Positions 53,911 through 63,846 of a DNA stretch of 64,000 nucleotides are shown here, in pieces. Within the stretch, counting starts at the first letter, position 1, and each line of letters begins with the position of its first letter. This DNA is from CAVPDG01 sp963702535 (GTDB lineage Bacteria; Chloroflexota; Anaerolineae; Anaerolineales; UBA4823), in the NCBI GenBank assembly GCA_963702535.1, contig CAVPDG010000004.1, positions 682,001 through 746,000 of the forward strand, written 5' to 3'. Under the pieces are notes generated by a model that had not been told where the DNA came from, made no database searches, and saw only the letters and a list, made by a program, of their open reading frames with translations. The position numbers and the translations under genes were made by a program.

Positions 53911-54818
53911 GTTACTTGCTTGTCCTGTTTGCCAATAACATTCTGCCCATCTTCATCGCCTCGGCATCGGGATACTTGCTCGCCAAATATGTCAGGGTAA
54001 ACCCGCGTTCGATATCCCAGCTTGCTTTCTACATTTTCAGCCCCGCGCTTGTCTTTAAGCTGTTGGCGGATAGCAAATTGAACCCTGGCGACATGTTTCG
54101 CATGGGGGCTTTTGCCGTTGCCGGCGTCGTTTTGATCGGGCTGCTGGCCTGGTTGGTGGGGCGCTTCTTCCATTTCGACAGGCGCTTATTGGTCGCTTTC
54201 CTTCTGGCGGTGATGTTCAGCAATTCCGGTAATTATGGTCTATCCTTGAACCTCTTTGCATTTGGTAAAGAGGCTCTGCCTTATGCCAGTTTGTATTTTG
54301 TGGTGGTCTTGCTCTTGATGTACTCGCTGGGTGTGTTTCTGGCGTCCCTGGGAAATGGCGGCGTCAAGGCTGCCCTGCTCGGGCTTGCAAAGGTCCCGGC
54401 TGTGTATGCCACGCTGGCAGCTTTGCTGGTCAATTGGGCGGGTTGGGAGCTGCCCTTGCCGGTGGATCGCACCGTCACGCTCCTGGGTGACGCCACCATC
54501 CCCACGTTGATGGTCTTGATGGGATTGCAGCTCTATCACTCCCAATGGAATGGTCAGTTTCTTGCACTGGGTTTGGCAAATAGTATGCGCCTGGTGTTGG
54601 CTCCACTTCTGGCAATCGGCTTAGCCGCCCTCTTTGGGCTGAGCGGTACGGCATACCAGGCTGGAGTAGCGCAAAGCTCCATGCCTACCGCCGTGGTCAT
54701 GACCATCCTGGCTACAGAATATGATGTAGAGCCTTCCTTCGTCTCGAGCGCGGTTTTCACCAGCACGTTGCTGAGCCCGCTCACGGTGACGCCACTCCTG
54801 GCATACTTGGGAGCATGA
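53907..54818 (+). CDS. AEC family transporter
   Basis: 303 residues, about ten helices, e.g. NILPIFIASASGYLLAKYVR, ISQLAFYIFSPALVFKLLAD, VAFLLAVMFSNSGNYGLSLN, ATIPTLMVLMGLQLY, AGVAQSSMPTAVVMTILATE. The N-P-x-S-x-like discontinuity helices (SNSGNYG, QSSMPT) are family marks. Exports or imports small organic anions; substrate unknown. Start TTG 53907 overlaps the previous stop and uses GAGGAT as ribosome site. Confidence 0.9.
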   Translation: MSYLLVLFANNILPIFIASASGYLLAKYVRVNPRSISQLAFYIFSPALVFKLLADSKLNPGDMFRMGAFAVAGVVLIGLLAWLVGRFFHFDRRLLVAFLLAVMFSNSGNYGLSLNLFAFGKEALPYASLYFVVVLLLMYSLGVFLASLGNGGVKAALLGLAKVPAVYATLAALLVNWAGWELPLPVDRTVTLLGDATIPTLMVLMGLQLYHSQWNGQFLALGLANSMRLVLAPLLAIGLAALFGLSGTAYQAGVAQSSMPTAVVMTILATEYDVEPSFVSSAVFTSTLLSPLTVTPLLAYLGA

Positions 54819-54819
54819 G

Positions 54820-56016
54820 ATGTCTGGCTTTTCGCATAAATGGGTTTTCGTTCTGCTGATCAACTTGTTCCTTCTTCTCAATCTCGCTTTGCCGCCTGCA
54901 TACGCCCAATCCGCACAGGTGGAAACCAGCGCAGATTACGTTTATGGAGCCGAGATCCGGTTTAAAGCCGCACTCAATTCGCCAGCCACCATCACAAAGG
55001 TGCACCTTTTCTTTCGTGCGGGCAACAGCTCCGACACTCGCTCCGGCGAAGCCATTCTCGCCGATGATGGGACGTTTACCTATATCCATGACCTCACCGC
55101 CGATCCGATCCGGGCTTTTTCCCCGGTAGAGTTCTGGTTCGAGCTCACGCTGCAGGATGGGAAAACTCTTACCAGCCCCAGGAAGACCATCCTTTATGAG
55201 GATAACCGCTTCCAGTGGGACCAGCGCCAGCAGGCGCCATTCGTCGCTCACTGGTACCAGGGCGACGCAGCCTTTGCTCAGGATATCCTGGATGTGGCTC
55301 AATTGAGCCTGGAGAACGCCCAGACCCTCCTGCCTTTGTCGCTCGATTCCACTGTGGACATCTACGCCTATGCCAGCGCCAAGGATATGCAGGAGATCCT
55401 GCAATCGATCAAGAAGAGCTGGATCGGCGCGCACGCCGATCCCGACCTGGGGGTGATGGTGTTATCCTTGCCTGAAGGACCGGAGCAGCGCCTGGAGATG
55501 GAGCGCCAGATCCCCCATGAGCTGATGCACATCCTGCTCTACAAAATGGTGGGGGCTGGCTATGTCAACCTGCCCGCCTGGTTGAGCGAGGGTCTGGCTT
55601 CGGTCGCCGAGCTGTATCCCAATCCCGATTATCTGGTCTTGTTGGAGGGTGCGCACAGCAAGGGTAACCTCCCTTCGATTCTATCCCTGTGCCAATCCTT
55701 CCCCCGGGATGCCTCCGGAACGTTCCTGGCGTACGCTCAATCCGCCTCCTTCACGCGCTACCTGCAACAACGTTACGGCTCAAGTGGATTGGAGCGCCTC
55801 TTGCGCCAGTACACCGACGGTCTGGATTGCGAGCGAGGCGCAGAAGCGGCGCTTGGCGTTCCGCTGGCTCAGCTTGAGCGCGAATGGCGTAAAGACGTGT
55901 TCGGTGAGAACATTTATCTGACCGCCATCAATAACTTGCTGCCCTGGATGGTATTATTCGTAATGATAGCGGTCATCCCGGTTGGGATCGTCGTTGCCGG
56001 CAAGCGCCGCAGTTGA
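54820..56016 (+). CDS. Membrane-anchored zincin (peptidase MA-like)
   Basis: 398 residues: signal peptide (WVFVLLINLFLLLNLALPPA-YA), an Ig-like beta domain (~30-130), and a gluzincin domain with HELMH (RQIPHELMHILLYKM) and the downstream Glu in LPAWLSEGLASVAELY. A C-terminal TM (MVLFVMIAVIPVGIVVAGKR) anchors it with the active site outside. HExxH plus SEGLA follows the peptidase_MA pattern. One base separates it from the AEC gene. Confidence 0.88.
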   Translation: MSGFSHKWVFVLLINLFLLLNLALPPAYAQSAQVETSADYVYGAEIRFKAALNSPATITKVHLFFRAGNSSDTRSGEAILADDGTFTYIHDLTADPIRAFSPVEFWFELTLQDGKTLTSPRKTILYEDNRFQWDQRQQAPFVAHWYQGDAAFAQDILDVAQLSLENAQTLLPLSLDSTVDIYAYASAKDMQEILQSIKKSWIGAHADPDLGVMVLSLPEGPEQRLEMERQIPHELMHILLYKMVGAGYVNLPAWLSEGLASVAELYPNPDYLVLLEGAHSKGNLPSILSLCQSFPRDASGTFLAYAQSASFTRYLQQRYGSSGLERLLRQYTDGLDCERGAEAALGVPLAQLEREWRKDVFGENIYLTAINNLLPWMVLFVMIAVIPVGIVVAGKRRS

Positions 56017-56036
56017 GATGGAGGTCAGGTGCGATC

Positions 56037-56327
56037 ATGGAAGAGCAGAAAATAATCCGCCTGCATGCAATGGTCGAGGGAGATGTACAGGGCGTCGGCT
56101 ACCGTAATTTCGTTACAGAGAATGCCCGCTCGCTCGGTCTCACCGGTTGGGCGCGCAACCGCTTTGACGGCAGCGTCGAGGTGCTGGCAGAAGGTCCGCC
56201 AGCGTATCTGGAGATCCTGATCGCTGCCCTGAAGCAAGGACCGCGCTCGGCGCGGGTAGCGGAAGTGCGTACCGAGTGGCTGCCAGCCGAGGGCGCGTTC
56301 TCCGACTTCAAAATCCGCTACATCTGA
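56037..56327 (+). CDS. acyP: Acylphosphatase
   Basis: 96 residues. Phosphate loop MVEGDVQGVGYRNFVTENAR with the catalytic Arg, and the catalytic Asn in WARNRFDGSVEVLAEG. It hydrolyses carboxyl-phosphate bonds in the cytoplasm. ATG 56037 chosen (GGAGGT 17 bases upstream); the frame opens earlier at 56013 overlapping the previous stop. Confidence 0.95.
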   Translation: MEEQKIIRLHAMVEGDVQGVGYRNFVTENARSLGLTGWARNRFDGSVEVLAEGPPAYLEILIAALKQGPRSARVAEVRTEWLPAEGAFSDFKIRYI

Positions 56328-56339
56328 GCCAGCCGAAGA

Positions 56340-57044
56340 TCAGCTAAAACCCAGCCCGCGCTCTTTCAGCGAGACGTAGCGCCCCCTGCCAATCACGAGA
56401 TGATCCATGACCTCAATGTCCAGCAGCTTGCCTGCCTGGACGATGGCGCGCGTAATCGCAATGTCATCCGGGCTTGGCGTCGGGTCGCCGCTGGGATGGT
56501 TGTGCACCACGATGATGGATTTTGCGTTACGCTTGACGGCGGTGCGGAAAAGCTCGCTGATGCGCACCTGGGATGAATCCAGAGAGCCTTTGTAGATCGG
56601 ATCGATTTTCAGCACGTGGTTGCGAGTATCGAGCACGATCACGTGCAGCTCCTCCTGCTCCAGGGCGCTCATCTGGTACATCACCAGGTCTGCCGCGTCA
56701 CCCGGGCTATGGATGGCGGGCTGTTGGGCGAATTTTTCGATGGCCAGCCGGTTCCCAAGCTCGATGGCTGCCTTGATCTGGGCGGCTTTGGCGGGTCCGA
56801 TGCCTTTCTGCTGGCAAACGTCTTCAAAAGCAGCCCGCTGGATGCCAGAAAGACCATCCAGGTTGATCAGCAAGCGCTGCCCCAGCTCGACGGCGTTTTC
56901 CCCCGGTACTCCCACGCGGATCAGGATTGCCAGCAGTTCAGCATTGGAGAGGGCGCCTGCCCCCAGCTTCTCCAGGCGCTCACGCGGGCGTTGCGATTGT
57001 GCCAGGTCTGCGATGCGGTAGCTTTCACGTTCCGGTTCTGCCAT
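56340..57044 (-). CDS. radC: RadC/JAB-domain protein
   Basis: 234 residues. Helix-hairpin-helix part (RPRERLEKLGAGALSNAELL, CQQKGIGPAKAAQIKAAIEL) followed by the JAB/MPN fold with JAMM residues in FRTAVKRNAKSIIVVHNHPS, GDPTPSPDD. RadC proteins are linked to DNA repair or transformation, exact activity unknown. ATG 57044 with GAGGAGG is preferred to the frame opening at 57134. Convergent with acyP, 12 bp apart. Confidence 0.95.
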   Translation of the reverse strand: MAEPERESYRIADLAQSQRPRERLEKLGAGALSNAELLAILIRVGVPGENAVELGQRLLINLDGLSGIQRAAFEDVCQQKGIGPAKAAQIKAAIELGNRLAIEKFAQQPAIHSPGDAADLVMYQMSALEQEELHVIVLDTRNHVLKIDPIYKGSLDSSQVRISELFRTAVKRNAKSIIVVHNHPSGDPTPSPDDIAITRAIVQAGKLLDIEVMDHLVIGRGRYVSLKERGLGFS

Positions 57045-57161
57045 GTTGCCTCCTCTGCCTGTACCTGATGCACGTTCAATATATACCAAAAACCGGAGCA
57101 TCGCAAGTGCCGCCAGTAGGTCCGCGACTTCCATGCTATAATCGCCCGCAGCGGAACCCCT

Positions 57162-57719
57162 ATGACCTTTGATCCTACCTCGCTGACCGGTCTTGTCATC
57201 GTCATCACCGCCTTTGGCGGCGCGTTCCTGGCTGCACTGTGGCTGAGCCTGGTGGTATGGACGTATCGCGATATCCGGACGCGGGCGCGTGATCCCCTGG
57301 CGCGCCTGCTGGCGGTGCTGGTGGTCGCGCTGCTCTTTTTGCCGGGCGTCGTGGTATACCTCATCCTACGCCCGCCGCGTACATTGGAGCAGGAATACCA
57401 GAGCACGCTCGAAGAAGAAGCCTTGTTACAATCCATTGAGGATGCGCAGCTTTGTCCGGGATGCGGCAGGCGCGTCAAAGACAACTGGATCATCTGCCCA
57501 AGCTGCCACACGCGCCTTAAGAAGAATTGTCACCAATGCAACAAGCTGATGGAGCTGCCCTGGAACCTGTGCCCATACTGCGGGACGCCTGCCCCTGGCA
57601 TGCGGCGCGAGGGGCAAACCCTGGACGACGCCCTGCGCCCGCTCCAGGTAGAGCTCGAAGAAGAAAAAGCCGAGACCGTCATCACAGACGAGCAGCCCCA
57701 AGAACAACCGGCGGCTTGA
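57162..57719 (+). CDS. Membrane protein with two zinc ribbons
   Basis: 185 residues: two TM helices (TGLVIVITAFGGAFLAALWL, LLAVLVVALLFLPGVVVYLI), a coiled region (LEQEYQSTLEEEALLQSIED) and double zinc ribbon (CPGCGRRVKDNWIICPSCHT, CHQCNKLMELPWNLCPYCGT). C-terminal acidic tail. Similar proteins are common in Chloroflexota; function unknown. Confidence 0.85.
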   Translation: MTFDPTSLTGLVIVITAFGGAFLAALWLSLVVWTYRDIRTRARDPLARLLAVLVVALLFLPGVVVYLILRPPRTLEQEYQSTLEEEALLQSIEDAQLCPGCGRRVKDNWIICPSCHTRLKKNCHQCNKLMELPWNLCPYCGTPAPGMRREGQTLDDALRPLQVELEEEKAETVITDEQPQEQPAA

Positions 57720-57772
57720 ACCCCTCAAGCATCTCATCATCAACCTTCTGCTGAGGTTGCCAGAATAAAAAT

Positions 57773-57807
57773 AAGGCGCCGTGTAAGCCTTGCTTACACA
57801 GCGCCTT
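57773..57807 (-). terminator. Terminator of enolase
   Basis: AAGGCGC-GTGTAAGC and GCTTACAC-GCGCCTT form a 15-bp stem with one mismatch; the minus-strand exit reads TTATTTTTATT, 21 bp after the enolase stop. It may also serve the convergent zinc-ribbon gene. Confidence 0.85.
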
Positions 57808-57828
57808 GATAGTTAATCTCCAAACGGT

Positions 57829-59118
57829 TTAGCGGCGCAAAGCGCTCCAGCCGGCGTAGCTGGCGGAGTCGCCCAGCTCAGCCTCGATGCGCAGCAGCTG
57901 GTTGAATTTCGCCACGCGGTCCGAGCGCGCCGGGGCTCCGGTCTTGATCTGACCCATATTCAGTGCTACAGCCAGGTCTGAGATGGTGGTATCTTCGGTT
58001 TCACCGGAGCGGTGGGAAGTCACCGCTCGCCATCCGGCGCGGTGGCAGGTTTCCACGGCTTCGATCGTCTCGGTGAGCGAGCCGATCTGGTTCAGCTTGA
58101 CCAGCAGAGCGTTGGCGGCTTTGTCCTTGATGGCGCGGCGCACGCGCTCGGGGTTGGTCACCAGCAGGTCATCGCCAACGATCTGGATGCGGTCGCCCAT
58201 TTCCTTCACCATGAGCTGCCAGCCTTTCCAGTCATCTTGCGCCAGCCCGTCTTCGATCGAGACGATCGGGTACTGGTCGACCCAGGATTTCCAGAAGCCG
58301 ACCATCTCCTCACTGGTGAGCTTGCGCCCTTCCTTGCGCAGGTTATACAGACCGGTCTCTTCCTCGTACAGCTCAGAGGCGGCTGGGTCCAGGGCAATGC
58401 CTACCTGCTCGCCAGCTTTGTAGCCCGCTTTGTCGATGGCTTTCAAGATGACTTCCACAGCTTCTGAATTGGCTTTGAGCGCCGGGGCGTAACCGCCTTC
58501 ATCCCCGACCAGGGCAGTATAGCCGCGTTCCTTCAGCACGGACTTGAGCGCGTGGTAGATCTCCGCTCCCCAGCGCAGACCTTCGGCAAAGGATGGGGCG
58601 CCGAGGGGCATGACCATGAACTCTTGCGCGTCGGTGGACTGCCAGCCGGTATGCGCGCCGCCGTTGAGGATGTTCATCATGGGAACGGGCAGCACGTGGG
58701 CGTAAACACCGCCGATGTAGCGGTAGAGGGGCAACCCCAGCGCATTGGCAGCCGCTTTTGCCACTGCCAGGCTGGTGCCCAGGATGGCGTTCGCGCCCAG
58801 GGTGGACTTGTTCGGCGTGCCATCCAGAGCCAACATTGCCATATCGATCTCTTTTTGCTCGGTGGCGTCCCAACCCAGCAGCGTGTCAGCGATCGCGGTA
58901 TTGACGTTATCTACGGCTTTGAGCACGCCCTTTCCCAGGTAACGTGATTTGTCGCCATCGCGCAGCTCCAGGGCTTCGTGGACGCCGGTGGAGGCGCCTG
59001 AAGGAACAGCCGCTCGCCCCCAGCTACCATCTGAGAGCGTAACCTCTACCTCGAGGGTGGGGTTGCCGCGGGAGTCAAGAATTTCTCGCGCGACGATGTC
59101 TTCAATCATTGTGTCCAT
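57829..59118 (-). CDS. eno: Enolase
   Basis: 429 residues. Start IEDIVAREILDSRGNPTLEV; PSGASTGVHEALELRDGD; metal ligands in IALDPAASELY, PIVSIEDGLAQDDW and QIVGDDLLVTN; catalytic Lys in ANALLVKLNQIGSLTETIEA; SHRSGETEDTTISDLAV. It interconverts 2-phosphoglycerate and phosphoenolpyruvate. Complete and uninterrupted. Confidence 0.98.
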   Translation of the reverse strand: MDTMIEDIVAREILDSRGNPTLEVEVTLSDGSWGRAAVPSGASTGVHEALELRDGDKSRYLGKGVLKAVDNVNTAIADTLLGWDATEQKEIDMAMLALDGTPNKSTLGANAILGTSLAVAKAAANALGLPLYRYIGGVYAHVLPVPMMNILNGGAHTGWQSTDAQEFMVMPLGAPSFAEGLRWGAEIYHALKSVLKERGYTALVGDEGGYAPALKANSEAVEVILKAIDKAGYKAGEQVGIALDPAASELYEEETGLYNLRKEGRKLTSEEMVGFWKSWVDQYPIVSIEDGLAQDDWKGWQLMVKEMGDRIQIVGDDLLVTNPERVRRAIKDKAANALLVKLNQIGSLTETIEAVETCHRAGWRAVTSHRSGETEDTTISDLAVALNMGQIKTGAPARSDRVAKFNQLLRIEAELGDSASYAGWSALRR

Positions 59119-59186
59119 CTATTTACCTCTTTTACTTTTTTATGGAATGAGTTGATGCTTGACGCGGCTTACAGACGCGTAAATGG

Positions 59187-60922
59187 TTATCCATCTCCAA
59201 GACATGAAGTATAACCGAAAAACAGCGTTTCAATGTAATAATTTTCACAAACGTTCATCACCCACTTCATGCTCCCGAATACCTGCTCGCCAGCCAGCTC
59301 CTGGATCTGCAGCCGTTCATGGGCGCGCTCCTTGACTGCTTGCAGAAAGGCAACAAACAGCGGGTGCGGGCGGTTCGGGCGGGAAAGGAATTCCGGATGG
59401 AACTGCGTGCCGAGCATGAAGGGGTGGTCTGCCATCTCAGCAATCTCCACCAGGCGACCATCCGGAGAGATGCCCGAGTAGCGCAATCCGGCTTGTTCCA
59501 GGATCGCACGATAGGCGTTGTTAAATTCGAAGCGATGGCGGTGCCGCTCCTGCACCACCTCTTTCTGGTATGCGCGCGCAGCAATGCTGCCCTGGGTGAG
59601 CTGGCAAGGGTAAAGACCCAGGCGCATGGTGCCGCCCATGTCGGTAATGCTCTTTTGATCCGGCATCAGATCGATCACCGGATGGATCGTCGAGCGGTCG
59701 AATTCGCTGGAATTGACCTCCTCATTTCCAAGAACATGCCGGGCAAACTCGACTACCATGAGCTGCATGCCCAGGCATAATCCGAGGTAAGGGAGTTTAT
59801 TTTCCCGGGCGTAGCGCGCAGCCTGGATCTTGCCCTCAATCCCCCGGCTGCCGAAACCGCCCGGAACCAGGATGCCGTCCACCTCTCGGATGAGCTCCCA
59901 GCATTTCCCCTTTTCTAATTCTGCGGAGTGCACCCAGTTGATATCCACTTCCACGCCCAGAGATAACGCGGCATGTTTGAGCGCCTCGCGCACGCTCATG
60001 TAGGCGTCGTGCAGCTCCACATACTTGCCCACCAGGGCGATCTTGATGCTGGATTTGGGGCTGCCCACATCCGCGACCAGCTTCTCCCAGACATTCCAAT
60101 CTGGCTTCTGGCGCGGCGCTAGTCCCAGGCGTTCCATGAGATATTCCCCGGCGCCCATCCGCTCCAGCACCAGCGGCACTTCGTAAAGGATCGGCGTGGT
60201 CACCATGGGGAAGACAGCCTGCCGGTCTACGTCGCAGAACAGGCGATTTTCTCGCGCAGGTCTTCTCCTACGGGGTGATCTGAGCGGGCGACGATCACAT
60301 CCGGTGAGATACCGATCGAGCGCAGCTCGCGCACCGAGTGTTGGGTGGGCTTGGTTTTGAGCTCACCGGTAGCTCCAATATAGGGCAGCCAGGTGACATG
60401 GATATAAACAGTATTCTCACGACCGATGTCTGTGCGCATCTGCCGCAGGCTTTCCAGGAATGGCAGCGATTCGATATCGCCAACCGTGCCGCCGATCTCC
60501 ACCAGGACGATCTCGGCGCCGGTGGTCTTCGCCACCAACCCGATGCGCCGCTTGATTTCATTGGTAATATGCGGGATCACCTGGATGGTGCCGCCCAGGT
60601 AGTCGCCGTGCCGCTCTTTGCCGATCACCTCAGCATATACCTGCCCGGTCGTTACATTACACACTCGATTGAGACTGATATCGATGAAGCGCTCGTAATG
60701 CCCCAAATCCAGGTCGGTCTCGGCGCCATCGTCCAGCACATACACTTCGCCATGCTGGTAAGGGCTCATCGTTCCAGGATCGACGTTGATGTACGGGTCG
60801 AGCTTCTGGACGGCGACCTTGTAGCCGCGCTCCTTGAGGATTTTCCCCAGCGCGGCGGCAGTAACTCCCTTGCCAACCGAGCTCACCACGCCGCCCGTGA
60901 AAAAGATGTACTTGGTTGTCAT
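59187..60922 (-). CDS. pyrG: CTP synthase (frameshifted)
   Basis: Two frames give a normal ~578-residue enzyme. Synthetase domain from ATG 60922 (GGAGGC upstream): KYIFFTGGVVSSVGKGVTAA, DPYINVDPGTMSPYQHGEVY, VEIGGTVGDIES. Glutaminase domain: PGGFGSRGIEGKIQAARYAR, nucleophile in LGLCLGMQLMVVEFA, GTQFHPEFLSRP. The break is at 60242: CGCCTG should read CGCCCTG, giving REKIALFCDVDRQAVFPMVT. An essential pyrimidine gene, so a sequence error is most likely. The last ~25 residues (VMNVCENYYIETLFFGYTSC) are unusual. Confidence 0.95.
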
Positions 60923-60986
60923 GCCCGCCTCCATGTTACGAGATGATCCTGCTTAACCAATCCATATCGCCAAGATAAAAAAGGAA

Positions 60987-61019
60987 GTGGGGAGGGCCGT
61001 TTACCGGCAACCTCCCCAC
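60987..61019 (-). terminator. Terminator of the roadblock gene
   Basis: GTGGGGAGG/CCTCCCCAC with an inner GCCG/CGGC stem; minus-strand exit TTCCTTTTTTATC. Confidence 0.88.
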
Positions 61020-61051
61020 GGGGTTGGCGCTTCGTACTGTCCTGGAACATG

Positions 61052-61426
61052 TCATCCCACGAGGCGTGTCAGGTCTTCCGCCGCCCGGCGCATTTCAAGG
61101 AAGATCAAGCCCAGCTTGGCGCCTTCTCTCGCCAGGGCGGTCAATACCGCTTCCTCGCCGACAGCCGTCAGGATGACATAGCCATTATCCCCGCGAATGT
61201 AGACTTGCTCTAAACTGCCGCGCCCTAACTCTCCGGCGATCCGCTCTCCGAGGCTTAACATCGCCGCCGACATCGCCGAGACACGGTCCTCTTCCACCTC
61301 GGCTGGCAGGGCTGACGCCATGATTAAGCCGTCCACAGATACTACCGCGGATGCCTCGATCTCCGGTGATGCTGCCTGCATCTCACGCAGGCGTGTGACC
61401 ATCAAATCAGTTCGCGAGCGTATCAT
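61052..61426 (-). CDS. Roadblock/LC7 domain protein
   Basis: 124 residues: LREMQAASPEIEASAVVSVD, GLIMASALPAEVEEDRVSAM, LGRGSLEQVYIRGDNGYVIL. This is the MglB-like roadblock fold, which dimerises and often regulates small Ras-like GTPases. ATG 61426 with GGGAGG is the start. No MglA-like GTPase is adjacent. Confidence 0.9.
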   Translation of the reverse strand: MIRSRTDLMVTRLREMQAASPEIEASAVVSVDGLIMASALPAEVEEDRVSAMSAAMLSLGERIAGELGRGSLEQVYIRGDNGYVILTAVGEEAVLTALAREGAKLGLIFLEMRRAAEDLTRLVG

Positions 61427-61608
61427 CCAGCCTCCCAACCCAAATCTGGGTATTTCCACGGCAATTCCCGATGAACCAGTAATTTCGCCATGAGTTTACC
61501 ATAAATTACCGGTGAATTGGAAAATGATGGGCGTAGAAGCTAGACAAAATTGACGAACCTCATGTAAAATAATGCGCCGTGGTTTAGGATTGGATTGGAG
61601 GATGTCTC

Positions 61609-61884
61609 TTGGCTAATATCAAGTCTGCTATCAAGCGCAACAAACAAAATGAAAAACGCAGGGTACGCAACCGCATTTATCGCGGCGGGGCGCGCACCTA
61701 TGTGAAGAAGGCTCGCACTTCCCTGGAGGGCAAAGACCTGCAAGTGGCGCAACAAGATACACTTGAGGCGATCAGCGCCCTGGATAAAGCCGCGGAAAAA
61801 GGCGCCATTCATAAAAACAACGCTGCCCGGCGTAAGAGTCGCTTGATGAAGCGCCTGGCTGCCATGCAGAAAACGGGCGCTTAA
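61609..61884 (+). CDS. rpsT: 30S ribosomal protein S20
   Basis: 91 residues: ANIKSAIKRNKQNEKRRVRN, LDKAAEKGAIHKNNAARRKS, RLMKRLAAMQ. Highly basic helical protein that binds 16S rRNA. Start is TTG 61609 with GGAGG nine bases upstream, a non-ATG start also common for rpsT in other bacteria. Confidence 0.97.
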   Translation: MANIKSAIKRNKQNEKRRVRNRIYRGGARTYVKKARTSLEGKDLQVAQQDTLEAISALDKAAEKGAIHKNNAARRKSRLMKRLAAMQKTGA

Positions 61885-61912
61885 CTCGCTCGAATTATGT
61901 TTACATTCCCTG

Positions 61913-61941
61913 GCGGGAGCTATCCAAGCTCCCGCTTTTTT
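61913..61941 (+). terminator. Terminator of rpsT
   Basis: GCGGGAGCT and AGCTCCCGC, loop ATCCA, then TTTTTT (61936-61941). Confidence 0.95.
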
Positions 61942-62006
61942 GCGTGTTATAATCCTGCCTGGCGTAGCTCACGTTTTGCGCCAAACCTGATTCCCGAGTG
62001 AGATCC

Positions 62007-63789
62007 ATGTTCGAGTCGGAGAGAGAAAACATCGTTGCGCAGATCAAAGATTTCTGCGCGCAGCATAATTTGCCTATTCCGGATAAAATCCAATGGAATC
62101 CGGTGCCCTTCAATGGCGAGTGGGGGATATCCACTTCTTTTTTTCAGCTTGCTGCGCTTGAAGCGCGCTTGCTGAAAGAGAAAACGGGTAAATCGATCCA
62201 CGTTCAGCAGCGCGCCCAGGAGATGGCGTCAGCCATTGCGGAGCGGCTCGGCGTTCCCCCCGGGTTTTCCCACGTGGAGGCGATCAAGGGTTACCTTAAC
62301 CTGTATTATTCAACCGGGGTTTATACACGCCGCATTCTGGATGCTGTTTTGGAGCAGAAGCGATGGCTTCGGGCGGGGAGACGCTAAAGGGGAGCGTATT
62401 CTGGTCGAGTTTTCCCAGCCCAACACGCACAAGGCGTTCCACGTGGGTCACTTGCGCAACGTCGTTCTCGGAGACGCGTTGTGCAACATTCTGGAGGCGG
62501 CTGGGTTCGAGGTTATCCGCGCCAATTACATCAACGATACGGGCTTGCACGTGATCAAGTGGTTGTGGAATTATCAGGCACGGCACGCCGGTGAAGCGCC
62601 CGGGACCGATAAAACCCGTTGGATGGGGGATATCTACGCCGAAGCGAACCGCCGCCTGGAAGAAGACCCGCAGGGTGAGCTGGAAGTGCGCCTCCTCTAC
62701 GCACGCTGGGACCAGCGAGACCCGGACGTGATGCGCTTGTGGGAGCAAACCCGTCGCTGGTCTCTGGAGGGTTTCGACCAGATCTACACCCTGCTTGGCG
62801 TGCGCTTTGACAAGATCTATTTCGATCACGAGATGGAAAAGCCGGGTCAGGAGCTGGTGGATGACCTGATCCGCCGCGGGATCGCCATCGATGAGAGACC
62901 GGCTGGACCGGTCATCGTGCGCCTCGACGACCTGCTGGGCATCGGTAAGGAGACCTATCGCGTCCTGGTTGTCTTACGCTCGGATGGCACGTCCCTCTAT
63001 GCAACCAAAGATCTGCCTTTGGCGTTGAAAAAGTTCGAGGATTACAACCCGGATCGGTCGGTTTATGTGATCGATGTGCGCCAGTCTCTGTACATGCAGC
63101 AGATTTACAAAACGTTGGAAGTGATGGGGCATCCAGACTGGGCAAAGCGCTGCTACCATATGAGCTACGAGATCGTAAACCTGCCGGGGAACGTCACCCT
63201 GGCATCGCGTGATGGAACCGTTGTGCTCCTGGAAGACCTGGTGCGAGAGGCGAAAGCGCGCGCCTTGCAGGTGGTGCAGGAGAAGAATCCCGCTTTGAGT
63301 GAAAGCGAGATGCAGCAAGTGGCGCAGCAGGTTGCTCTGGGCGCCATCAAGTACCCCATGCTGGCACGCGATAACACAAAAGTCGTCACCTTCGATTGGC
63401 AAACCGCCCTGGATTTCAACGGGCAAGCGGCGCCTTATATCCAGTACGCGCATGTGCGCGCCAACAGCATCCTGCGCCGCATGGAGGGGGACCTGCCGGA
63501 TTCCTTTACACCCTCTTACGACTTCGAGCCAGCCGAGATCCAGCTGGTAGACCTCATCACGCGGCTGCCTGGAGAGATCCAGCGCGCCGCTCAGGAATAT
63601 AAGCCATTGCATATCGCCAACCTGGCATACGAGCTGGCTAAAACCTTTAATGATTTTTACACGCAGTGCCAGGTGCTGAAAGCCGAGCCGGAGATGCGCG
63701 CCAACCGCCTGAGGCTGGTCGCTGCCGCTCGCCAGGCGATTGCCATTCTGTTGAACATGCTGGGTATCCAGGCGCCTGAGGTAATGTAA
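62007..63789 (+). CDS. argS: Arginyl-tRNA synthetase (frameshifted)
   Basis: Two frames give one ~594-residue class I synthetase. The N-terminal additional domain (FNGEWGISTSFFQLAALEAR) is in the first frame; after one extra base near 62361 (CAGAAGCGATGG) the second frame continues DGFGRGDAKGERILVEFSQP, NTHKAFHVGHLRN (HIGH motif), DGTSLYATKDLPLALKKFED, and SRDGTVVLLEDLV in place of KMSKS. Anticodon-binding helices close the protein (NDFYTQCQVLKAEPEMRANR). Essential single-copy gene, so an error is the likely cause of the break. Confidence 0.95.
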
Positions 63790-63846
63790 GTACAGGACAC
63801 GTACCCTCGTTGTTGATCAATATCCAATCAAGGAGAACACAAATCC

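Noticed and set aside
60227..60922. CTP synthase as two separate genes
   Set aside because: The two frames match the synthetase and glutaminase halves and join exactly by one C at 60242.
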